Assembly (NCBI GenBank): GCA_024500155.1
Contig: CM044877.1
Span: 26,417,501-26,481,500, forward strand
DNA: 64,000 nucleotides
DNA from: Chenopodium formosanum
Lineage: Eukaryota > Streptophyta > Magnoliopsida > Caryophyllales > Amaranthaceae
Reading direction: 5' to 3'
Shown here: piece after piece, positions 54,856-64,000 of the stretch
How positions within the stretch are numbered: the stretch's first letter is position 1
Layout: each line of letters opens with the position of its first letter
Program-made: the position numbers and the translations under genes
The notes under the pieces: generated by a model
Told to the model about the DNA's origin: nothing
Database searches by the model: none
Seen by the model: the letters and a program-made list of their open reading frames with translations, nothing else

Positions 54856-56616
54856 TTTGTTTTTTTTTAAGTTTTTTAAAAAAAGAAAGAATAGGTAATA
54901 TAATTGATATTACATGTTTGTATTTTGTGGTTGTTGTATAGATTTGTCAAAGATTTGTTGCTGTGTTGTGTCACTTGGATATTTTTGTTTGTGAAGGGTA
55001 TGATGAGTAGTGTTTTTGCTTTTTCTGTTTTTGCTTTAAGGAAGTATTTATAATATATTGTTGTTTTATGAATAAGTTAGGAATCTTATATAGTAAAAGC
55101 TGATGTATTGTTTTATATATTGGTTTTTTTAAAAAAAAAAAAAGCTGTGGATATTTTTGTTTTTCTTGGTTGTTTGTATATGTTGGTGAATTCTTTTGAA
55201 TTATTGTATAATTTAATGAGTGTTTTGTTTACATTTCATTAAAAAAACAAACTGAAATAAGAAATTATACACTTAAAAAAACACAATAAAGGAAGATAAT
55301 TGTTTGTGCAACATATTGGTTTTGCCTCGGTGTTTGTCTAAATGCAAGCTTTGATTACATTGGGTTTTAGTTCTCCTCAACCAGAAAAGTTATTGTAAAA
55401 AAGGTCGGAATGTATAAATAAACCAAATGAGGAATACCAAAATAAAGAAATCTCATATTGAGAAATGAAAGCATGCATATGAATTTAAAGTAGTATAGTT
55501 AATAGTAAAGATCAATATCAATCAAAAAGTGATAAATTTAAGGTATGGAATTGAGAAGGAGTTAAATTAGGATAAATGTGGTTAAGGGTAAGTTAAAAAC
55601 TGAAATAAACTTCCTATTAAAGGTTGTGATATGATTAAAGGAACTCGTTTCGCAATGTAGGATGAGAATCATAACATTATAGGATTTTCCAATGTTGTTC
55701 TATTACTAATCATTCCATAATTGTTTTGTGCACACTTATGTTGTTGAATTAGTGAAGAGGACATTTAAAGAATTGTTGTTGTACTTATAGTTTAGGTGAT
55801 ACTTTATCATATATAGTTGTGATTAAAATGTGTTATAATAACTTTTTATAAAAATTAAATCATATAAATATATATATCATTATAAGTTTTGATCACTAAT
55901 ATATCAAAGATGTTAAGTTATATTAGGAGAAATTAGTGAAGAAAAAGGGAGTAATAGTAGGAATTACTTGTAAAATATTGGTATCCTTTTGTTTCTGACA
56001 GTTCTTTAAAATATTAAATAGGACTACTTTGCTTGAGCTATAAGTTCTTTTAGGCCATATATACATTTTGAGTATGCTTAATGCGCAATAGCATTGGTAC
56101 AATTCTTTTTATATGTTTGCAAAAATGGTGAAAAAGTATAATCATTCAGCTTCTAATGCTTTTGTACCAAAGGTTTGGATTCCTGATCCACAGGAAAGTG
56201 CACTTAAAAAAGTGTTCAGTTTTCTTTCTTTTATAGCTGAAATTTCACAAGAAATGTTTGCATATTTAGAGTTTCTAAAATAAGAGGTGAAAGTGAAGGG
56301 AAGTTCTAATAATTTTGTTAAAGGTGAATCTAGTATTCAGTAGAAGCAAAAAGGTAAGAAAAATGATGTTATTGTTATTGAATCAGATGCAGAAGATTCT
56401 GGATAGATTTAAATCTTGATTATGATAATATGGTGGAGATTTACCAAGATTAGCTTCATCTTTAAGAGAAGAAGTTGATTCACAAGATCTTTAAAGTGAA
56501 GAATAGTCTATCATTATAGTGTGATGTTGTCTTGTGGAATATGTATTGCTGTAATGCACCTAATTATTGTTATGAATGAAAAATATGAAGTATTTCAATG
56601 GTTTTTAGTAAGATAT
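54856..56616. other. AT-rich region with a decayed coding fragment
   Basis: Unique AT-rich DNA with several A/T runs (for example 55125-55144). A short stretch at 56125-56406 on the plus strand reads as a degraded frame (MVKKYNHSASNAFVPKVWIP, later VIVIESDAEDSG) with two stops. The acidic VIVIESD-like end resembles a SUMO-interacting motif, but no family is recognised. Nothing else is seen. Confidence 0.4.
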
Positions 56617-56635
56617 TACTAGTTGAAAACATCCT

Positions 56636-56885
56636 ATTTGTAACGGGCTATTTGTAACCAACAAAAAATATTTAGTTACAAATACCCTTTTTGTAACTGA
56701 CAAAATAAAAGTCTGTTACAAATAATGGTTGAAAAACATCTAGACATACTATTTGTAACTAAATACATATTATGCGTTACAAATAGAGTAGTAATTGTAA
56801 CTATCAAAATATTGGCCGCTACAAATAGTAAGGTAATTTTGTACAAAATATTAGTTCTAACCATCAATTAAAATGACAGTTACAA
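56636..56885. repeat. CACTA subterminal repeats, left
   Basis: Roughly nine copies of ATTTGTAAC or GTTACAAAT at short spacing. They mirror 61497-61870. Confidence 0.85.
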
Positions 56886-56938
56886 TTATGAAGAGTTTTT
56901 TTATTTTTTCGCAAAGGGGAAATTAAAATCTGAAAATA

Positions 56939-57207
56939 ACTCTCTCTCTCTCCATTTCATACTATCTTCTCGACTCCTTTCTCTCTCCTCCTCTCATTCT
57001 CGATCTCATCTGTTTTCTCTCTCCTCTCTTTCCCGTCAAAGATGGAGGTGCAGCCGCACTACCATAACCACGGCTGACCAATACTTTTCTCTTCACTTTC
57101 CTTTTCCCTTTCCTACAGCTTAGAATTCTAGGGTTTTTTTTTAGTTTTTACTTCTCCAATTCTCACTTTCTCTCTTCTCCATTTCTTTCCCAACTCAATC
57201 TCTTTCC
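56939..57207 (+). other. Pyrimidine-rich promoter/5' UTR-like segment inside the CACTA element
   Basis: (CT)n tracts (56939-57015), repeated TTTCTCTC phrases and CTAGGGTTT (57129-57137) resemble the promoter and 5' UTR of plant translation-related genes, where telo-box-like AGGGTTT elements are common. It directly precedes the ribosomal-protein-like exon. Confidence 0.45.
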
Positions 57208-57306
57208 ATGGAAGCGACAAATGTAGCAGTTCCAATTGATTCTCATAATCCCTTGCAAAACGAGGTCGAGCGTTTTGGTTGATGGAGCTTTGACGAAGTC
57301 ACTATT
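57208..57306 (+). pseudogene. Captured first exon fragment resembling ribosomal protein S5 (uS7)
   Basis: From ATG at 57208 the frame encodes a short variable N-terminus, then NPLQNEVERFG, a TGA codon and WSFDEVTI. This matches the start of plant 40S ribosomal protein S5, in which a conserved LxNEVxLFxRWSFDDV-like segment is expected; the TGA takes the place of Arg. The similarity ends soon after, near 57306. The fragment lies inside the CACTA element, so capture by the transposon is the likely origin. The match is from memory and only about 30 residues long. Confidence 0.5.
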
Positions 57307-59296
57307 TGTAATCCTCTCCCTCTTAATCCTTTTTTTTTAGATTTTACTCCTTTATATTTTTCCTACTAAATTAGGGTTTATGATATTGATCTTTTAAGCG
57401 TGTGATTTTGTTAATTTCTACTAATTTGCATGTTATTGTGAAATGAATTTACTTTCATTTCAGCTAATTTTGCGGTAAAGGGTTTAATTTTAGGATTTGA
57501 ATTGATGACAGGTGATGTGGGTTGCAGCTAATTGATATAGAATTTTCATAATTAACTCTCGCTCTAGTAGAGCACATGTCATGTGCGTTTAATTTATTGA
57601 AGCAATTTTTTGGGTTTCTGGGTTTTAACCCTTTTCCTTCAATTTTTGTTTGGTTATTTTGTTATTTTAAGAAATATTTGTTTGAAATATAAATTACATA
57701 TTATTAGTGACTTAAGGCAATTATAAGCAATATGACAATAGCATGATCTGTTCAAGTAAATGATCAATGGATTACCTAAGAGCTAGCTAATGATTAGAAC
57801 CTCAAATTGGTTATGAACATATAATGTCCAGAAGTTTGCTTGACGAGGAATTAAATTCGTCATACTTAAAACATGGAAGTTGAGTTACATGTATATGCTA
57901 GTTTTTTTATAAGGAAATATAAGGGAAATTAGATTATATTGTATAAAAGCTTATACATACATGAAAGAGTAATTGGAGGTACTCTTTCTTTCATGTCATT
58001 CCCCAATGAAAAGCTTACTTTAGGTCAAAAAGGAAAAGAAAAAAGAATTTTGTTGCACTCTGGGTAATGTTTAGGGGAATACAAATATATGAAAACTTGT
58101 GAATTCCTCTTTGAAGCTTTAGTGGGGTTTCGACTGAAGAAGTGATATAACCATACCAGATAATATAATCTTTCATTTTTTTTGTTGGACTTTCTTATAT
58201 TTGTTGCTTGATATATTAAATAATATTTTCTTTGAATGTAACACTGATCATACTTATTGGTGAAAGTTCTTAGTTTTTTTTGTGGGGTATTACTACTATG
58301 CTAATAGGAGATGGAACTTTTGTGAAATAGGTTTGATGGTTTATAAAACATACTATTAACCAGAAGATGTATGCTAGAGTTAGAGGGTTGTGTTTGCTAT
58401 ATCGGTTTAGTTAGGCGTGAAAGGAAAGTTATACTTGAGGTTTTCAAGGTAGTTTGCTTCTGTAGATGTCGGGTATTATTTTATCAATGTGTAAGTAAAA
58501 AGTTCCTTTACATGCATAAATGTTTTTATTTATATATGTCTTGCCTTTATGTTGTTTTTTTTCTCTAATACACTTCGTGTTTATTATAATAGAAAAGATG
58601 TCTCTTGAGCATCACATATTGCTTCATATTTTAATTTGATCAAATAGTCTATCCCTGGCTCGTATTGGTCTTTCATATATTTGCATTTTTTTCTTTGTGA
58701 GCATTTTACACTTTTGAATATATACAGAATATCTATTTTTGCTATCTTGAGCTGCTATGAATATCTTATGTCTTTTCTTCTCTGTTATTGTAGATAAGAT
58801 CATAATTAGCTTTTTCTTAAAATAAAATAAAAAATAAAAAAAAAATAAAAAAAAAAAAGATCATAAAGTAGCTCAAATTGGCTCTATTTGAATTCTTAAA
58901 TAGTATCCATTGTTTGATATGTTAAGGATTCAAGATCACCAGGTAGTTTATGTCATCACTTCCTGACAATCTTCATCTTATGAGTTTTTGGCCTTTTGTT
59001 CTATATATTTTTCACTTGCAAAATACGAATGGGGTATCTAATTTTTTGCACTTGTAGTTGCTTACTCACCAATTGAATGTATTTGAAATTCTATATATTA
59101 ATTAATGGTATTTTGCAAGTATATTCATCAAGGAAAATTGCTTACGATGAAAAGGAATTGAATGAAATTCAAGAACATCGGGCAAATTTCATTAGAAAAA
59201 AATATTTGTTAAATGAACTTATTTAGTTATATTTTCATCGATGCATAACTCTAATTTGATTTCATATGTAGTTATAGTTAACTGTTTTTTTATTAG
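57307..59296. other. CACTA internal region, no gene recognised
   Basis: AT-rich sequence that may include more captured intronic DNA from the S5-like gene. A/T-rich runs at 58800-58860. No frame or domain is recognised. Confidence 0.5.
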
Positions 59297-59824
59297 TGTA
59301 GGGAATATTTCAAGTCATCCCACACTCGAGCCCCACTATGATCATACACTAAAGCATGGTGGCATCCAAAGGGAAGGAAGCAAGAGTAAAAGAGTCGCCA
59401 ACAAGTTTTAGGAACTTGTAAACCGTTCACATGGTGAAGGTTCGTTACACCACTTAACAATCCAGTAGATCGTTAACTCTGATAGGTCTGGAACCATGAC
59501 TGGAAGTTCGGGGATGAAGGTAAAAATCCAACCTAAAAGAGATTGAACTTGTCCTAAAAATAGGCCTCTACTTTATTCTTCTCGCATTCATGTGCGCTTT
59601 CTGACTAACATACAATCAATAGGTTAACCCTAAACCTGTTTATCTGTGTTGGTTGAATATTAATGCATAAACAAATCCATTATTGGCGATCACTTGAATT
59701 ATAATCATATTAGCCTAAACAAGATTATTAATTATTTTATTAAGCGTGATTACAAGTACAAATTCCCTTTAAACATGCATAAAAAGGTGTGATCAAGTAA
59801 TAACAACAATAAACATCAAGCAAC

Positions 59825-59875
<51 letters not shown>

Positions 59876-61255
59876 TAATCATAAATAAATAATCATAAAT
59901 CATGATAATAATCATAATGTTAAAGCATAATATTATTAGCAAGATCCTAGGCATGATACTAACAAGATTAATAACAAACCCTAACATGTCACTAAATAAT
60001 AAAGATTAAAGCTTTAGCCCTAACATGATACTAACATGATATTAGGAAAGAAATAGGAAGCACCATACTTGATATTAGAAATCTTAGTTAATACCCTAAA
60101 CATGATACTAGGAAGAAATATAACATCCTAACATGATACTAGGAATCAAAATAATAATCTAAGCATGATTTCTATATCAAAAGATCAATAAAGCAATTAA
60201 ATTACTTACTTCGATGCCTCATATCTCTTTCTAATAACTAAATACACACGTTAGTAACTTCAAGGAAAATATTAATCAAACAATTAAATAATTGAAATCG
60301 GGATTTGGGACCAAACCCTCAGAAATATCAAACCTTTCACGTCTAGGGCGAAAACAACTTCGAACTTGGCTAGGTGTTTCTAGAGCTAATGAGTGAGGAA
60401 TTTTGAGAGAGGGAAGGTTTAGAAAATTAATAGAGAGAAGAAAGCTTCTAGCTTTTAAAGAGAGAGAGAGAATTAGAGAATTCTAGGTGTTGATGATTTG
60501 AAAACAGGGAGATACGACCCCTATCTATAAAAAAATAGCACGGGATCGAAGAAAATCATATTAAGAATAAAATACCTCGCAAACGATAGGAGTCGGCGCC
60601 AGATGACAAGCTCGTCGCCATGCGATAAAGGTCATTGACTGGCGACGACTTCGTCGTCTCGCACTAGTTTAAAAATCAACGCGCTTTTCCACGCGTAATT
60701 ACCCTAAACACCGGTTGCAGGTAATTAAGCGTCCAATCAGTTTTCGAAATCAGTTTAATATATTTTATTTTAAAAAAAACATCTTTTAAAAATATAATTA
60801 TCAATCCTATCCTTATTAGAATTAAAAAGAACCTTCTAGATATTCCTAGAAGACTAAAATCAATCCTAATCACTTTATGAATAATAATTAATAGGCCCTC
60901 CTCTAGATCATTGGGCCACATTAAAAATCATTGGGCCTAATATAATTTAATCCATAACTTCCACATAACTCATCGGAATACGGCTTATAATATATATCAT
61001 TGGAAAGCTCTTTTCAAGCCCAATCCAACTATATTTTTACTGGACCCTTATCATGGACCAAACCAAATTGGATTGGCTATTTTTCATAAATAGGATTAAG
61101 AAAAGAAATAATTTTGAAAACAGAAAGAGAAATATTTTAATAAAAACATCCTCATCACTAGACTTTTGACACTTTCACTTTGTTCGATAATCAAATGGCA
61201 TGAAAGGTATTCATCACTGGGTTTGGTTTTGGGGAGACACATTTGGGTGTCTACA
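59297..61255 (-). repeat. Solo LTR of the A/C family (1959 bp)
   Basis: Plus-strand ends are TGTAGGGAATATTTCAAG and GGGTGTCTACA. It aligns with the copy C LTRs over its whole length, with more divergence. No polypurine tract or primer site is adjacent. Flanks ATTAG (59292-59296) and ATTTG (61256-61260) match at four of five bases. It probably formed by recombination between the two LTRs of a full element. A weakened GGCGCC-like cluster is at 60590-60670. Confidence 0.88.
59828..59873. repeat. (AAT)n microsatellite in the solo LTR
   Basis: About fifteen TAA/AAT trinucleotides occupy the place of less regular AATAAT text in the other LTRs of the family. Confidence 0.9.
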
Positions 61256-61496
61256 ATTTGTAAATAGATTTATTGTGTATGAGATTTAATTTTTTTGTGT
61301 TGATGAATTCGTTTATTGGTGAATAGGATGTTATAGTGTTTTGTGTACATGTTTATATATGTAGGTGTTTATTTAATATCAACTTTAAGTTGGGATGTTC
61401 ATAAAACAGCAGAGATGATGTCCATATTATTGCAAGAAATGTGGCAACATCTTCTCCGTATATATAATATTTAAATGCAAAAAAAAAAAACAAAAA

Positions 61497-61870
61497 AAAT
61501 ATCCCTTTCGTAACTAACATATTACTTATCAGTTACAAATAGCTCTAAATATTATTAAAAATGAATGTTTAATTTTAACTAACGATAAATATGTTAATTA
61601 CAAATACACACAATCTTAATGGACAATTTAGATGATGGTTACAAATAAATGCATAATTGTATCCAACATTTAAAATGTTAATTACAATAAATTGTTAGAT
61701 TAGACAATGATATGAGGTATTTGAAACTAACATTTCTAAAGTCCGTTACAATTACCCGTCTATTTGTAACCAACACTGTTGGTTACAAAAGTCTAATAGT
61801 ATTTGTAACCCCTGTATACGTAAGGACGAAGTTGGTTACAAAAATCTGTTTTTGTCAGTTACAAATGACG
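61497..61870. repeat. CACTA subterminal repeats, right
   Basis: Many GTTACAAAT/ATTTGTAAC copies, the inverted counterpart of the left array. Confidence 0.85.
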
Positions 61871-61885
61871 CTTTTTCTACTAGTG

Positions 61886-62460
61886 TATGTATTAGTAATA
61901 AGTATTGCAGTACATGTTATATATCGGTTTATATTTTAGCTTATATTTAATGTTTGTGTTATTGTGAGTTTTGTGAAATCAAACCAAAAATTCAAATTAT
62001 GGTGTTTCTCATAATCAACTAATTTTTATACTTTGCTTTTCTTCAAAACGTTAGCTAAAATGTTAGTCCAGCTGCATATATAAAAAAATAAAAGACAAAG
62101 ACCGTAAAGCTCAACTCTCTTTAGTATGCTATCCGTCCATTCTAATACAATTAAGTGTTATAAGGCATTTTACTCACTTTAAGCTTACATTTGTTACAAG
62201 AATTTTCTATGTAGAAGGGTTTTCCTTAGTTTTTTTTTAACAAAAGCTTTTCCTTAGATAATGATATATAAAAGATACAATAATGGGAATTTAAACATAG
62301 TGTTTACCAATTTAATTGTCATTTAAATTGGTGGTGAATAACCTTTTTTCTTTGTTTGAAATCAGTGTTTCATGAGGTATCTTGTTTCAAGCTATTTCAA
62401 ATTATTCCAGAAATTGTTCATGTGGAGTCTGTTTCAAATTATTCTTAGAACACATGTGAT
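61886..62460. other. Intergenic DNA between CACTA and hAT elements
   Basis: AT-rich sequence, continuous with that left of 56617 before the CACTA insertion. Nothing recognisable. Confidence 0.5.
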
Positions 62461-64000
62461 TAGGGATGGATATGGGTCGGGTCCACCTAGACCCAGACCC
62501 GAAATTTTGAACGTGGATCTAGATCCGACCCAAACCCGCCGGGTCTTTAAAAAATAGATCCAGACCTAGATCCGTCGGGTTCTAGCGGGTCTTGGGTGTA
62601 AAACGGGTCCAAAACGGGTCTAGGTATGATTTAGTTGATTTTTATCAATTTTTAATAATCTTTATATGTGTATATATATACTAATACTACTTAAAAATAA
62701 TAAATGATGCATTAAAAATAGTTAATCATGTTTTTGACACACGAATAACTTGTGGAATTAAAATAAAGACAACATAAAAAAGAAAAAAAGAAAAAATCGG
62801 GTAGTTGCTTGCTGGCTGCTACTTGGTTGTTTGTACTAAGTCCATCTTCATATGATAACACTAATATTCCTCCATATCATCATCAATTTCGTCATCAAGA
62901 TCCTATAAAAATAAGAGCATAATAAAAATTTAGAAAAATATATTACCTTTAAGATCTTCCATCATCCAATTTTGCAAGCATATTAATGCTTCTACGGTTG
63001 TGGAAGTAAGCCTAGAACGATGTGGACTAACAACTCTTCCACCCATGCTAAAAGAACTTTTCGAATCCACGTGGAAATGGGAATGACAAGAATGTCTCTA
63101 GCAATCCTTTGCAAAGTTGGATACTTTATATCCATTTTCCACCAATAAAGAATATCAAAATTGTCATCATCGGGAAATGTTAATGTATCATCCTCTATGT
63201 AATGGTCAACTTCACAACTCACTCTCACCTTCCTCTTTTTTGTTTTCTTTTCTTGAGCATAATCATCCTCATCACCATCACCAATACTTTTAGAAGCTAT
63301 ATTACCTCTAGATCTAAAAAGTAATCCTTGATCATTCGATGCATCATTCATTCTTTTTTATACTCAACAACTAGATTATCAACAATCTTCCTTATTCTTG
63401 CTACTTCTAAGTCAGGTCCATCATTATAAATCTTATTAAAGTAAAACTCCACACAATCCATTTTATTCCTTGGATCCAAAATGGTGGCAACACCCAAAAG
63501 TCTATTAATATCCTGCCAATACTTGTCAATTTTTTCAAGCAAACTTTTGGCCATCATTCTAATAATCTCAACATCACTATTTAACCAACGCTTCAAAGCA
63601 ACTTTAATCTCACATATTCTTTGAAAAAACAAGTTCACGATAACAAATTTCCTCTAGAAAAAACATTAGTTGCTTTGTAAAAAATTTCCAACTTTTCAAA
63701 AACAAGATGAGCTAACATCCAATCTTGTTCACTTGAAACAACAAGTTTCAGCTTTTTATTCAAATGTTTTAACCTTGTAAAGACCTATTTATAAGGGTAA
63801 ACAGTGATAAGCACTAAATAGGTAGAGTTCCACTTTGTTTTACAATCAAGAACTAAACTTTTTGAGTTAGATGAGTTCAAAAATCGACAAGCCTCTTCAA
63901 ATTTCTCTATTCTCTTTGGAGTTGACATCCAAAAAGAAACACATTCTCGAACTTCTTCAATGCAAGATTTAATGACATCCAATCCATCTTGAACAACCAA
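62461..64000 (-). mobile_element. hAT-superfamily transposon, 3' end; rest outside the window
   Basis: The end TAGGGATGGATATGGGTCGGG is a typical plant hAT terminus. Subterminal DNA (62475-62640) is full of GGGTC/GACCC motifs. The minus strand then encodes a degraded hAT transposase up to the window edge. The other terminus is not in the window, so the target duplication cannot be tested. Confidence 0.85.
62941..64000 (-). pseudogene. hAT transposase, C-terminal part, frameshifted
   Basis: On the minus strand: LDCKTKWNSTYLVL (about 63855), then a stop near 63785; a second frame 63638-63348 (LFFQRICEIKVALKRWL, GVATILDPRNKMDCVEFYF); and a third 63351-62992 with FDILYWWKMDIKYPTLQRIARDIL, the start of the hATC dimerisation domain. 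A single missing base near 63068 shifts the reading away from the expected SFSMGGRVVSPHRSRL, which is present in another frame to about 63000. These are RICESLEEPER/hAT transposase hallmarks. It would cut and join the element ends, but this copy is inactive. Confidence 0.88.

Larger units (their letters stand above)
56617..61885. mobile_element. Non-autonomous CACTA-type DNA transposon with a nested solo LTR
   Basis: The right end, read on the minus strand, is CACTAGTAGAAAAAGCGTC. The left end is TACTAGTTGAAAACATC with one change in the first base. Both are flanked by TAT (56614-56616 and 61886-61888), the 3-bp duplication typical of CACTA (EnSpm) elements. Subterminal regions at both ends (56636-56885 and 61497-61870) are packed with ATTTGTAAC/GTTACAAAT motifs in both orientations, as known for transposase-binding arrays. 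No transposase is seen. Without the solo LTR it is about 3.3 kb. It carries a host gene fragment at 57208-57306. Confidence 0.85.

Noticed and set aside
57030..57075. Tiny ORF starting ATGGAGGTGCAGCC
   Set aside because: Eleven codons only, in a leader-like region; at most an upstream ORF of the captured exon, with no support for a product.
62372..62557. Short frame with Pro/Arg repeats
   Set aside because: It is open because of the GGGTC/GACCC subterminal repeats of the hAT element.

Overview
This window is repeat-dense DNA from the nuclear genome of a flowering plant, probably a eudicot with an expanded genome. Almost everything recognisable is a transposable element or an accessory gene carried by one, and most elements are inserted into each other. 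No intact host gene is visible. The species cannot be named from the sequence.

Three facts organise the window. First, there are two copies of one very large Ty3/gypsy family (Tat lineage, Ogre-like). Copy A is on the plus strand, enters from the left edge and ends at 23436. Copy C is on the minus strand at 24795-54155, about 19.5 kb once its nested guest is removed. Both carry gag, protease, G-patch, RT, RNase H and integrase. Both also carry two antisense accessory genes between integrase and the 3' LTR: a two-exon gene (here aORF1) and a six-exon plant-mobile-domain (PMD) gene. The polypurine tracts are identical, and copy C has a tRNA-Arg-type primer binding site.

Second, the nesting can be read from target-site duplications. 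A gag-only non-autonomous element B (4828-13025, minus strand, TSD GCGTC) interrupts the RNase H of copy A. A Copia element D (28971-38832, minus strand, TSD ACAGC) interrupts the PMD gene of copy C. Copy C interrupts a LINE (halves at 23651-24794 and 54156-54855), and the LINE abuts a PIF1/Helitron-type helicase fragment that also borders copy A. To the right lie an AT-rich stretch, a non-autonomous CACTA element (56617-61885, TSD TAT) that contains a solo LTR of the A/C family and what looks like the first exon of a ribosomal protein S5 gene, and finally one end of a degraded hAT element (62461 to the window edge).

Third, clusters of a short GC palindrome (TGGCGCCA and close variants) occur about twelve times in the A/C family. 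They sit just upstream of TATA boxes in the LTRs, in front of each antisense gene, at the end of pol, and twice in the 5' leader. Element B has a different palindrome (CCGTGACACGG type) in its LTR and leader, and Copia D has yet another GC-rich motif in its LTR and leader.

The coding regions are decayed by nonsense codons and frameshifts. Both large copies have lost the first catalytic aspartate of the RT YVDD motif and share two nonsense codons in pol. This suggests descent from an already defective master mobilised in trans. The PMD gene nevertheless keeps identical internal exon lengths in both copies.
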